A stretch of DNA of 64,000 nucleotides from Paraphysomonas bandaiensis (lineage: Eukaryota; Chrysophyceae). The number at the start of each line of letters is the position of its first letter. Within the stretch, counting starts at the first letter, position 1. Positions 23,969 through 35,559 of the stretch are shown in pieces. Location of the stretch: positions 482,386 through 546,385 of the forward strand of contig CBFFRP010000281.1 of assembly GCA_965644295.1 (NCBI GenBank). The letters run 5' to 3'. The notes under the pieces were generated by a model. That model was not told the origin of the DNA and made no database searches. It worked only from the letters and a program-made list of their open reading frames with translations. The position numbers were made by a program, and so were the translations under genes.

Positions 23969-23976
23969 AATAGTTA

Positions 23977-24174
23977 CAACTGTTCCTTGAAAGTACATTG
24001 TGTGCAACAAAGCAAGGTTATGGTTTACGTGATGAGCAAGGTCAACTTCAGTGTAAAATCCAAATTCTTACACCTTGCTTGGAAGAATTTTACGAGTTGG
24101 TTGGAGGTATACTTTCAGAAAACAATGACTATTGTAGAGAATCACGCATTAGCAAACGTCTGCTGATGAACTGA
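23977..24174 (+). pseudogene. Short open frame beside copia insertion, possible gene fragment
   Basis: A frame of about 65 codons starts right after the target duplication and ends with TGA at 24172-24174. It reads like real protein (segments GYGLRDEQGQLQCKIQILTP and CLEEFYELVGGILS) rather than AT-rich noise. No start codon or partner exon was found, and the sequence left of the retrotransposon does not continue it. It may be a relic exon or transposon piece; no family recognised. Confidence 0.3.
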
Positions 24175-24373
24175 ACTTCTGTCTTCTACACAGGTGTAAA
24201 ATAAACTTGACCAACGACATTTTTTATAGACTAGTAATTAACAATGAACTCATGCTACTGGACAAAGTTAATTAGAAAACCTACTTATGACCAGGTCATC
24301 AGTAAATACGATTATATAGAGATGACACAGAGCGATCAGTGCTATTCTCAATAGTAACGAAGACAAGGAACAT

Positions 24374-27300
24374 CTACTTAGGGCCATAGGGGGAATAATC
24401 GGTCATATTAGGATCAACAAACTTTTCGTAGTTCTTCTTGAACATACCAACCAGCTTGTCCGCGGTGGCATCATACTTGGACTGTCAAAATATCGTCAAA
24501 ACATATACATTCAATACAGTATAATGGTGTACATAATCACGTGAATGACAGTGTGGTCAGGGCTTCTTAGAGGTTATACACTCACAGGAATCCTTTGCAG
24601 GAAACATTCGCATGAGAGATATCTTCATCCCACACATATAAAATACTACATGGCATTGTGCATAACAAGCAGAGTATGCATATTACCGTGTCAGCCCATG
24701 TTTCCCGAGGGTTAAGGAGCTTAGATGGCACACCAGGTAATTCAGTTGGCACCTACACAGAGATAAAAAACTCACACCATATACTAGAAAAAGAAGTATG
24801 GTCATCGCTTACCTCGAATCCGAATCTGTCGTCGGTGCGCATGGGTGCCTCGTGAATGGAGCCATTAAGGACAGCGTCGATGGCAGCACGGGTCACCTAG
24901 CACAGGATATAACAAACACGTATTTCACAGAATGATTGGAAAGTACCTTAATGCTCATGCGTTCACCCTCGCCGTATGCTCCCCCAGACCACCTACAAAA
25001 ATGATCACTTTTTATCACAATACAGTAAAATACATACCCGGTGTTGATAAGGAAGACATGGGTTCCATGAGTCTTCAACTTCTCTTGAAGCAGATCGGCA
25101 TACTAGATAGAAAAATTAAGAGAATAAAAGTACAATTATTGTAAGCATCTAAAGTAAAGTTGAATGATAGTGCGGTCAGGGCTTCTTAGAGGTTATACAC
25201 TCACAGGAATCCTTTGCAGGAAACATTCGCATGAGAGATATCTTCATCCCACACATACATTCAATACAGTATAATGGTGTACATATTCACGTGAATGATA
25301 GTGTGGTCAGGGCTTCTTAGAGGTTATACACTCACAGGAATCCTTTGCAGGAAACATTCGCATGAGAGATATCTTCATCCCACACATACATTCAATACAG
25401 TATAATGGTGTACATATTCACATGAATGATAGTGTGGTCAGGGCTTCTTAGAGGTTATACACTCACAGGAATCCTTTGCAGGAAACATTCGCATGAGAGA
25501 TATCTTCATCCCACACATACATTCAATACAGTATAATGGTGTACATATTCACGTGAACGATAGTGTGGTCAGGGCTTCTTAGAGGTTATACACTCACAGG
25601 AATCCTTTGCAGGAAACATTCGCATGAGAGATATCTTCATCCCACACATACATTCAATACAGTATAATGGTGTACATATTCACGTGAATGATAGTGTGGT
25701 CAGGGCTTCTTAGAGGTTATACACTCACAGGAATCCTTTGCAGGAAACATTCGCATGAGAGATATCTTCATCCCACACATACATTCAATACAGTATAATG
25801 GTGTACATATTCACGTGAACGATAGTGTGGTCAGGGCTTCTTAGAGGTTATACACTCACAGGAATCCTTTGCAGGAAACATTCGCATGAGAGATATCTTC
25901 ATCCCACACATACATTCAATACAGTATAATGGTGTACATATTCACGTGAACGATAGTGTGGTCAGGGCTTCTTAGAGGTTATACACTCACAGGAATCCTT
26001 TGCAGGAAACATTCGCATGAGAGATATCTTCATCCCACACATACATTCAATACAGTATAATGGTGTACATATTCACGTGAATGATAGTGTGGTCAGGGCT
26101 TCTTAGAGGTTATACACTCACAGGAATCCTTTGCAGGAAACATTCGCATGAGAGATATCTTCATCCCACACATACATTCAATACAGTATAATGGTGTACA
26201 TATTCACGTGAACGATAGTGTGGTCAGGGCTTCTTAGAGGTTATACACTCACAGGAATCCTTTGCAGGAAACATTCGCATGAGAGATATCTTCATCCCAC
26301 ACATACATTCAATACAGTATAATGGTGTACATATTCACGTGAATGATAGTGTGGTCAGGGCTTCTTAGAGGTTATACACTCACAGGAATCCTTTGCAGGA
26401 AACATTCGCATGAGAGATATCTTCATCCCACACATACATTCAATACAGTATAATGGTGTACATATTCACGTCTACATGAATGTGCCCATATCGTATAGAG
26501 TGATATCTATCACAGTGTTACCTTGGTAGGGTGTAGAGTGAGGAAAGCAGCGCCAAAGCATGCGGAGAAGGTTGCTTCTGGCTCAGTCACACCGCGTTCT
26601 GTACCGGCCACCTGGAGTAGATAAAACCGAGCAGATGTTAAGCATTACAATAGTTACACCGAACGACTGGGCCTACCTTGGCAGTGTATCCAGAGAGGAA
26701 GTGGTACATAGCCTGGCTAGCAGAAAGCTTGGAAACAGGGGGCAATACTCCAAAGGCATCACCTGCACTAGCGTTAACTCTATAGACTACAGGTTTCGTA
26801 ACACACATGTGAGGAAGAAAATAGCCTTCGGGTGAGATCCAAGAGAGCTTTCCTGGTAGTTCGGGATGTGGTGAATGGGGTAAGACACACGACCGTTCTG
26901 TGTCTTCTCCACACTGAAACCCAGAGAACAAAAGATTAGACTCAAAGCTCGAAAAACTAAAAACTCAAATCATAGAACGTACTTGAAAAAGTCGACTTCT
27001 TTAGTATTAGGATCGACGTGGACATTCTCTAGTAGGGCATCACGACGAATCGCGTGGAAAATCTCAGGTTCCGTAGCCTCAGATAGATTTATGGTTTTCG
27101 CGTAGCAACCCTACAATGCGCATAAACAAAAACTATATGAATTGAAAGTGAAACTTACCCCTTCGAAGTTGAAAACACCATGATCGTCCCAACCGTGTTC
27201 GTCGTCGCCAATCAAATTACGACTAACAGTGGTGAAAGACCAATTAAGTAATGCAGAAAAAAACGAAGTGTCTTGTTTAAAATGATACAGCAGGCATGAG

Positions 27301-28379
27301 TAAAATGTGCATACAATAATTCGTTAATGAGATAACATCTTCGTACTTGGGATCAGCAGAGAGAGTTGTTTTGCCCGTGCCTGAGAGACCGAAGTACAAC
27401 GCTGTATCTCCATCCTTGCCTACAATGATACACAGTCATTAGCTATTCCATACATCTTATGTGGACGCTATAATACATACCGATGTTAGCCGAGCAATGC
27501 ATTGACATAATGCCACTAAGTGGGAGCCAGTAGTGCATCATTGAGAAAATGCCCTGCAAAGCCAACATAATCAGCAAGGATGATAGACATGAATACTACG
27601 ACAAGAACCTTCTTCATCTCGCCCCCATAAAAGGTTCCACCAATTAAAGCGGTTCGATCTTCTACATTAAATGTAACAAACACTTCGCTGTTGAGTCCAT
27701 CCTCCTTCCAGTTCTTGTTTGTTACATTGCAGCCATTGATAATCTGTGTGAAGTCAAAATACGTAAAGCAAGAGGGTAATATAAACTTACAGTGAAGTCA
27801 GGCTCAAAACCTTCGATCTCTTCAGCAGTTTTAGGACGAATAAACATATTAGTGACAAAGTGATGCTGCCATGCGATCTCTGTCACGAAGCGAACCTAAC
27901 AAAAAGACTTAATGTAAGCATATGTATCCTATTAAGTCAATGACTACCTTCTTTCTGGATGCAGGATTCGCGCCACAGTATCCATCAAACACATAAATAT
28001 TCTTTGCGTTGTTGCTAAAATGACTGGTAACTTCCTTATGTAGTCTCTTGTATACCTCAGGCTTCATGGGTCTATTAACAGGCCCCCACCATATGTTATC
28101 CGAAGAAGGCTTGGACTCCACAATGTACTTATCTTTAGGAGATCGGCCAGTGAATTTCCCTGTGTCCACAGACACAGTACCGTTCTTAACAACAGTAAGC
28201 CCTGATGCGACCTCATGATCATAGATATCATCATAGCCAAGATTACGGAATATCTTCGTATTTGGCTGAGGAGTGATGCCTAGGACACTGAGATCCAAGC
28301 CTCCAGCACTGCTTGGAGCAGCAAACCCCCTGGCCAAAAAGGGGGTTGATCTATGCACACGAGAGAGAGATCTAAACAT
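24374..28379 (-). CDS. pckA: Phosphoenolpyruvate carboxykinase (ATP)
   Basis: Fifteen minus-strand exons: 27948-28379, 27791-27895, 27609-27743, 27481-27553, 27347-27419, 27159-27222, 26983-27110, 26807-26913, 26677-26762, 26522-26611, 25038-25102, 24947-24992, 24813-24896, 24687-24752, 24374-24481. Together they give 553 residues with all phases consistent. Family motifs are in order: [32 protein letters not shown] (P-loop), [10 protein letters not shown] (metal site), [29 protein letters not shown] and NTGWSGG. It makes PEP from oxaloacetate with ATP, the entry to gluconeogenesis. The start at 28379 gives [11 protein letters not shown], a likely mitochondrial presequence; a Met 21 bp upstream is possible. 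Intron 10 holds a 1.3-kb tandem array. Confidence 0.95.
24504..24641. repeat. Single copy of the 131-bp satellite unit in PEPCK last intron
   Basis: Within intron 24482-24686. Nearly identical to one unit of the array at 25,160-26,470, with a few substitutions (for example GAATGACAG in place of GAATGATAG). Confidence 0.9.
25160..26470. repeat. 131-bp tandem array (about 10 copies) inside a PEPCK intron
   Basis: The block GGTCAGGGCTTCTTAGAGGT recurs ten times with 131-bp spacing; the first unit is the most diverged and shortened. Units differ at single sites: GAATGATAG and GAACGATAG alternate irregularly, suggesting recent unequal exchange. The array makes up nearly all of the 1.4-kb intron 25103-26521, while the other introns are mostly 43-110 bp. 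Confidence 0.97.
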
Positions 28380-29799
28380 GACTGAATATAAACCACACAC
28401 ACCGCTGAATACACTGATATTTTATATATTCTTCACTTCGAAGTGAATAATTCAACTATGAAGCAACTTCTATGTTGCATATCTCCCTCACAACAACATT
28501 TTTTCAATAAATCTGGCTGTTCAAGATACTTTTATTTCCTCACGAGTAGCAGTTCAGAAGATTGCGCACTTCCTATCCTCTCATTACGTGTTCTTTTATA
28601 TATTACGTTGTAGATTTGAATTCTACTTCAACAAACCTCATTTTTTTGAATTTCTAGAATATTGAAACCATCGGTCTTTGTAGGTATGTTCTATTTTCCC
28701 GAAATATATCTTCAAGGTTTCTAGATATGAAGCAAAGTCGTGTGTAATTTCAGTTTAATATCTTTGGAGGATATGCAAGATATTATTCGACTATCTTCTG
28801 TGTCCAGTGGCACTCTATACATGCATAACTCAGTCTAGGAAACTAACATGATGCACAATAACAGGCTTAACCTCGGTTCTATTGTTCTACAGACGATATA
28901 TGATTAGTTACAAGCTATAACCTCCAGTATTGACCACAACTATGCCAGTAAATCGATGATTCTTCATGCCTACTCAAGTCACTAAATATCGATCGTTTTG
29001 TGTTGCCTTTATATTGCCCTCTGAAACTATGAAGATGCATGCGGTTAAGATTCTCAGTATTTATAACACATATTAATTGACATTGGTTGTTAGTGTGCCC
29101 TAGTGCTAGTGTTGATTAAACTAAGCTCGTACTACGCCTGTATTATACTTGCTTGGCTATTATATGATTTACATTCTTGGGCAGGGGGATAAATCAAAGC
29201 CATCCTGGAATGTGGGCGAATGACATCCATGGTACATTCGTGGCCACGAGAAGCCCCGTGTAACCTTCGCCAGGTGATGGGAGGGCGAATAGGGCCTTGA
29301 TAAAAGTTTCATTGCACTATGTGTCTCGTGAAGCCTGGTGAAGTCATAGTGTCCGCGAACACGGGGGGAGGGTGGTAGGGTGTTCCCACGGAATGTGGGC
29401 GTGTTTTATATGCACAACCAATGCAGCAAAAGGTTGAGCAGGTGAGTGACTGCGAGTCTACATTATGGCCACACTACTGGAAAAAGGTACTGCTTATTTG
29501 CTCAGATCGTTGATGTTACTGTATTGCTCTGACACTGATTTCTCTAATATTCAACTTGCGTTTATAGTTTTTCACTATTCTCTGGAAATGCTAGAATTGG
29601 AATAACAAAACGATTTTTAATGAAGTATTACTTTATCGTTCATTACTGTTATTCACTATTCGTTACAAGGTAGACATATCCACAATCCACAACCAATTAT
29701 GTAGCCAGTAGATGTAAGCAATAATTTGCCACAAAAAAGATATGGGCACAACGTATGAAGAAATATTCATCAGAATGTTATTATGCAGATATATATCAA
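28380..29799. other. Intergenic region with a GC-richer island
   Basis: Mostly AT-rich. At about 29,170-29,460 the composition changes to G-rich sequence with a repeated GGAATGTGGGCG (29,208 and 29,391) and CACGGGGGGAGGGTGG. No open frame with a recognisable product crosses it. Confidence 0.45.
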
Positions 29800-30765
29800 T
29801 CAGCAGATTTTACCGATGTACTTCGCCCGGGGATATTTGGAATTAACAAGATTGGGCCACTGTACAATAAATCCATCTGAAATATAATACAATATCCTTC
29901 CAGTGAGAGATAATGTTTGTACTCTACAATAGCTCTCAGCAAATACTATGAACGGTCTATACATATCGAAAGGAATCACTACCCGTAGTACAAACGCAGC
30001 TACACAAAGTGGCACACACGTGCCTGCACAACATATTAGAATATCAATAAAAGTTTATTGCACAGTTAGTAAAACAAAACTCGAAAATACTGCTCGTGGC
30101 CTACCTGGGCCATTGCAGCATATTAAACGAGGTCGGTAAACTGCTATGATACTAAACGCTTGTACGAGCGCAAAAGCTGATGTCAATACTGTAGTCAGCC
30201 AAGACTGCTTCACCTAATACATAGTTATACATCATTACAGCACGGATCACACAAGCTGACCTCCCGACTTCGATATATCTGAATCCACTTCACAGAATCT
30301 ATGTAACTTAACTGTTTAGAATCACAAATTACGTTATTCAGGATGGCACAATATCGTACACCTCAGAACTTCTAATTTTCCCAACGCTTGTGTGGTCCGA
30401 CTGCAATTATAATCATGAAAATTAATAGATGATATTGCATGCGCTACAGTTACCAATGCCGTAACGAAATACATTGGGCTATACTTTGAGATATCGAGCT
30501 CCTTTATCATTCGAAGCATTTCAGTTGTGTGTCCACCTTTAAATTTATTATTAAAAATTCGAATATAAGCATATGTCAGTATACCTGATCCAAAAATAAC
30601 CATACATGATGTAGGTATCTGTCTAGTCCCTATCGATGCGTTCTTTGTAGGTAAACACACAATGATTCGATGAATGACATAGCAGACAACAGTTGCAACA
30701 ATAATCAATATTGTGTACTCGGAATGCAGAGTCTCCATAATAGAAACTATTTCAAATTCATTCAA
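29800..30765 (-). CDS. ALG14: UDP-GlcNAc transferase subunit ALG14
   Basis: Six minus-strand exons: 30585-30765, 30454-30536, 30362-30400, 30261-30311, 30105-30213, 29800-30023; introns of 48-81 bp, all phases consistent, 228 residues. An N-terminal membrane segment (about residues 18-35) is followed by VIFGSGGHTTEMLRM, IYRSREVKQSWLTT, RLICCNGPGTCVPLC, FAESYCRVQTLSLTG and GFIVQWPNL near the end. This is the full ALG14 pattern. ALG14 anchors ALG13 at the ER to add the second GlcNAc to dolichol-PP-GlcNAc in N-glycan synthesis. The gene is divergent from the ABC transporter at 31,141. Confidence 0.93.
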
Positions 30766-31140
30766 GTTGTATAAGTTAGTTATGAGTTCTCAGTTGCTGT
30801 GAGAGTTACTCCTCAGACCTGCTGGGCGGCTGCATACAGCAGTGCTGTAGGTTCCTACTATCGTACTCTGTGTAGCAAGTTTATATGCAAAAAACACACT
30901 GTTATCACTCTAACCAATCAGAGAGATTGAGTTGTATAATCCGCATATATAATTGGTGAAGTGGTCATGAAGTATAATAACTTTCTTGTCTACATCATAT
31001 CATCATTCGCATATCCACATATCGACATACCATACATACAACATAACAACACAGACACACACTGGATACATCGCATAAAGTCTCTTCCATCTATTTCATC
31101 TCTAGTGTTTCAGTAAACTGTATTCTTTTTAAGAGTTGAA
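30766..31140. promoter_or_regulatory. Bidirectional promoter region between ALG14 and ABCG gene
   Basis: 375 bp between two divergent start codons, so it should hold both promoters. It contains AT-rich tracts and a CATACATACA-like tract. No specific site can be named. Confidence 0.4.
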
Positions 31141-33025
31141 ATGGAACTATTCGATGAGGATGAGAGCAAAGAGAGAGTGTTAGTTGGTTATGGCTATAAG
31201 ACAGAGCCCAATACATATGCAGATGATGGTCAATCAGAGAATAAGAATTCATTATTTGCCCATCGCCGTCGACAAGATTTAGAATTTCGTAATGTTTGTT
31301 TAACTGTTGGTAGCGATCGTGTTATATTATCTCAATGTTGGGGAAAGGTGAGACATAGAGAGATATGCGCAATATTGGGACCTAGCGGGTCTGGGAAGGT
31401 TATCGGATGTTATCATATATAATGCAATTCATTGATCTTTTCAGACTTCTTTATTAAATGTTCTTGCTGGACGTGTAAAATCATCGTCACACTCAACTGT
31501 TACCTGTCATGTTCGTGTGAATAGTACAGCTATAAATCCGCTGCAGTTTCGTCAACATGTGGCATATGTAATGCAGCAAGATACTCTTTTTGCAACTTGT
31601 TCACCTCGAGAATGCCTTATGTTTTCCGCTGCATTGCGGCTTCCTCAACACCAACCTTCATATATTTGTGATGCAGTTGAGCAGACTATTCGCGAACTTG
31701 GATTGGAATCTTGTGCCGATACTCTCGTTGGGGACGTTCTTATACCTGGTTTATCCGGTGGCGAAAAGAAACGAGTAAGCGTTGGGTTGGAATTGATAAC
31801 TAACCCATCAATCATTTTTCTTGATGAACCCACAAGTGGTTTGGACTCCTATGCCGGTTTTCAACTGATATCTCTCCTCAAGAATATTGCAGCCAGCGAC
31901 GCAACGGTCGTATGCACTCTTCACCAGCCCTCATCAGAAATATTTTATTTATTTAACCGTGTTATATTTTTAAAAGAAGGAAGAATAGTTTATCAGGGAA
32001 GTGGAGAGGATCTTGTAATATGGCTCTCAAGCAATCATTTTGTTTGCCCTGAGCACTATAATCCTGCTGACTATTTAATGAATATCTGTCATTCACACTC
32101 CTTGGAAAAACTGTCCGACATGCTCATGTTGATGCCTCCGCCGGTTCTAATTTCTCTTTTGAAGCAAGATTCTACACAGCTTTTAGAAGCCATTCACAAG
32201 GCACCAATATCCACACAGTTGTACTGGATTATCAATCGGGAGTTAAAAAATACTATTCGTAACAAACCAGCGATGTTTGGACGATTCGGAGTGGCAATAA
32301 TTGTAAGTGCTCTCTTTTCTCTTATTTTTTATCGTGTTGGTAATCGGGATGACTCAAATCCTGAAAACTTTGATGCTCATGTTGGTGCTGTCACAATGGT
32401 TACAATCTCGTCAATGTTCAACAGTGCACTACCCGCACTACTGGAGTTCCCTTCTGAGCGCCCAATTTTTTTACGCGAGTATGCTAGAGGAACATATTCT
32501 GTCACTACGTACACATGCGGTAAAATGATACTTGAGTTACCATTGGCTTTCATCCAATCACTCTTTCAAACACTGATAGTGTACTACTTGATAAGTTTTC
32601 AAGGGAATCTTTTGTATATAGTCTTGGCATTGTGGGGCACTGGACTTACATCTAGTGGTCTTGCTATACTTTTGGGTTGCCTTGTAGAGGATCCTAAACA
32701 GGCGGTGGAAATGGCTCCGCTATTATTTGTTCCGCAGATTCTTTTTGCGGGATTCTTCATACGTACGAGTCTCATACCCGTATGGATTCGATGGATTCAA
32801 TACCTCTGCCCCCTTAAGTATGGCATCAATTTGTTTTTTCTCAACGAGTTCGCTAGATTTCGTTCCTCGTGTGACAACGACGCAGCAGCTAACTGTCGCC
32901 AGGTACTGACTGGAAACGACATAGTATATTCAGATTGGTGGATCTATGCTCTAATACTTGCTGCATTGTCTTTTTCTTTTCGAATTGTTGCAATTATTGC
33001 GTTGGCAGCAAAAGCTTTTCCGTAA
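31141..33025 (+). CDS. ABCG-family half-transporter
   Basis: Exons 31141-31398 and 31445-33025; 46-bp intron inside the P-loop, 612 residues. The ATP-binding domain comes first: GPSGSGKT (Walker A, restored by the splice), LSGGEKKRVSVG (signature), SIIFLDEPTSGLD (Walker B) and CTLHQPSSEI (H-loop). A membrane domain of six predicted helices follows from about residue 370, with a late extracellular loop containing several Cys. The NBD-first order and single half define subfamily G (White/ABCG2 type), which works as a dimer. Substrate unknown; lipids, sterols or xenobiotics are usual for the family. Confidence 0.93.
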
Positions 33026-33484
33026 TATATTTCAGTATTATTATTTCATTGTGCACGCTTGAAATATATAGTGTATATTGTATATAGTATATAGGTTATT
33101 AACAACGGAAACGTCATCGAACTTCATGCACTGTATAAATATAAGTGTATGATCTGTAAAACGAAATGATGTTGCTATGATATATAAGCAGTAGGACTGT
33201 GCTGACTGTTCACACCATGTCTATATACTGCAAGACTCTCAGTAGGAATGTTGGCTTGTTCGTTCGTAATTCGTAAAAGGTCATGAGATATATTTAATAT
33301 GGTAATCAAAATGTATTGCAATGTTGTTGCATGAGTATTGGAGTTCCATTCAAGAAGAACACTAAACTTTACTTAAGATTTCGACTTCAGTGACAAGTCC
33401 ATCTCTAACATGATACATAACCACGGTACCAAGGTATAAGTAGTACTAATTTTCATGTAAAAACACTATACCATTTAATTAAGC
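33026..33484. terminator. Shared 3' region of convergent genes
   Basis: 460 bp between the stop codons of two convergent genes. AT-rich, without a recognisable gene. It should contain both polyadenylation regions; exact sites cannot be assigned. Confidence 0.35.
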
Positions 33485-34718
33485 TCAACATTTCAAAGAC
33501 TGGTGATAGAAGTCCATTGTCATTTCATTTTTGTCTGAATCCACATCGAATGAGTAACCAATGCGGCGTGCCATTTGTAATGCCCACTCTATGCACTCAC
33601 CACTCTCACGGGCTAAATAGGCCGTCAAATAGGCGGACGAGCGATACCCAGAAGTGCAATGAACTAACACCGGCCCGTACGAGCTGGCGTCTACTAGTGT
33701 AGGGGTATACATATCCAATTGCTCCGCCGTCCATGCGTCATCGCCGGACACTGGAAGGTTATAAAACTTCAACCCCACAGACTCAAACGCGATTCGCTCC
33801 GCAGTGACATTGTAGTTTCCATTAGCATCAGAGAACTCGTGGTTCTCAATGGGACCCGAAGCAGGGTCTGAAGAAAGACGGGTGGTACTTTCGCCGTCAT
33901 TGCGGAAACTAATAATTGATTTGTAACCGGCCTCCGCAATAGATTCCACATGTGTATCTAGAATTTGACCAACATTATACCATGTATCATTTCCTACTCT
34001 ATGAGCCCAGTAGTAATACTTGTATGAGTCTTCTCCATTCGCAAGAGTCTTTTCAAGACTACGTTCTGTGACCTCTGTCGATAAGCCGGTTAGCTCATTG
34101 ACCAGTGCAACAGCGTTCTCATCAGCTTGAAAATCCCATCCCAGAGTCACAGAGTTCGCATATATATCCTCTGCGGCTACAACTCCAGCCAAATAAAGAT
34201 GTAACTCTGCAAAGAGAGATGCTGCATACCCGGCCTACATAGAAAATTATGAGAACTACGGATTACTCCATACAATGCGTACCCCACAGTGAATGTACAC
34301 GGGCTTCTCCATCTTCATAATATAATCAGACACTTGTTTCACAGATTCCACAGAAAAGGATGTAGAAAAGTACACAGCATCCATACCAAACTCCTTCGCG
34401 ATCTGCACCTCATCCTCAGAGGAGGGAAAGGGGCCTTCCATACCATTGAATGTATCCAATGTATCATCTAAAGGTAATGTACTTATAATACTACGGAATC
34501 CTCCTTCAGCTAAGTACTGTATATCACGTGATGTAAGACGTCCACCTATAACAATAACTGTTAGTGTCTATATATCTCATAGATGACTGGTATGTACCAG
34601 TGTAGATCTGAGGAGATACTCTCTTAGTAAAATGAGAATATCGGGAGTATACGTCCCAGTTATATGATGAATACGCTACACCAAATAAACACACGATGTA
34701 TGTGAGGGATAGCATCAT
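33485..34718 (-). CDS. Secreted protein with tandem DUF442-like phosphatase domains
   Basis: Exons (minus) 34598-34718, 34283-34545, 33485-34234; introns 52 and 48 bp, phases consistent, 377 residues. The N-terminus (MMLSLTYIVCLFGVAYSS) is a signal peptide. Domain 1 has IYTGGRL...LAEGGFRSIIS and ends at VYIHCGAGYAAS; domain 2 has IAEAGYKSIISFRND and ends at VLVHCTSGYRSSAY. The second fits the C-x4-R signature of DUF442 / beta-lactamase-hydrolase-like phosphatases. The first has Ala where Arg is expected and is probably inactive. Substrate unknown; location inferred to be the secretory pathway or outside the cell. Confidence 0.75.
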
Positions 34719-35059
34719 ATTATAGAAGTGTGTGGGTATATATGTATATGTCTATGTGTAAGTGAAGTGCGAAGTGATATAGAGGGACTTTAATGGAGAA
34801 TATACAGCAGGTCCAGAGCATACGTAGAATATGTATATATATCGCTGTACCTCCTGTGCCTGTACCTGTACCTCCTGCCTGTACCTGTACACACATACAC
34901 ACGTACACTGTACTGGTACATTGGCCATATGTACACAAGAACACCCGAGTCCGTTTGTCCCAATAACATGATCCAGTAGCTATGCATGTCATGCATAGAT
35001 AAGATCCCTGCCGCTCCTCTCTAGCTCACTCCCCCATACATTAAGACACACTCCCAGCA
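34719..35059. other. Intergenic simple-sequence region
   Basis: TATA- and GTACCTGTACCTCCTG-type short repeats around 34,850-34,890, otherwise featureless. No gene is supported. Confidence 0.45.
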
Positions 35060-35402
35060 CTAATGTATTCAGTGACTCAGACTGGGCTGGTGATAGGATG
35101 ACTCGGCGGTGCACAACAGGATACATCGTGTTTTTATGCGGGTGCATGGGCCTGGCAGTCCAAGCTTCAGACCACAAGCTTCAGACCACAGTTGCGACCT
35201 CTGAGTATATGGCGGAGTATGCGGCTATGCAAGAACTGGTGTGCCTTTGGGGGATGTTCAAGGAGCTCGGACTCTTAGTAGCGAAGCCGACTCCATTCTA
35301 TGGACAGCAAGAGTGCTAAGATCTTTCCGAGAATCCAGTGTATCATACGAGGTCGAAGCATATTGACATCAAGTATCACTGGTTAAGAGAGCATGTTAAT
35401 AG
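35060..35402 (+). mobile_element. Ty1/copia RNase H fragment
   Basis: A plus-strand frame reads VFSDSDWAGD, TTGYIVFLCG, TTVATSEYMAEYAAMQELV, then a stop at 35318-35320 followed in the same frame by SENPVYHTRSKHIDIKYHW. These blocks are the RNase H end of a copia polyprotein. It aligns with the complete element at 18.8-24 kb but is clearly a different, older family. No LTRs visible. Confidence 0.85.
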
Positions 35403-35559
35403 ACATCTATCTAAATCACGTACAATATGACACAACATTCATTATATATCAGCACTATAAGAGGATAGATTTACAGTGTAATCACACTATAGAGATCCTC
35501 ATAACGGCAGATCACATCACAGTGAGATCTGAGTGAATATACTGCATATCAGCATTCCA

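Larger units (their letters stand above)
18785..23973 (-). mobile_element. Complete Ty1/copia LTR retrotransposon
   Basis: Two 307-bp LTRs (18790-19096 and 23662-23968) look identical base for base and are flanked by the 5-bp target duplication AATAG (18785-18789 and 23969-23973). The LTR ends are short inverted repeats (TATT...AATA). The element reads on the minus strand. A purine tract GAGTGGGAG abuts the 3' LTR, and TGGCAGCGGATGG right after the 5' LTR is the likely primer-binding site. One uninterrupted gag-pol ORF fills the interior. Identical LTRs and an intact ORF imply a recent insertion. Confidence 0.97.

Noticed and set aside
25160-26470. Regular repeats resembling a CRISPR array
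   Set aside because: The 131-bp units are repeated whole, without unique spacers, in an intron of a eukaryotic gene.
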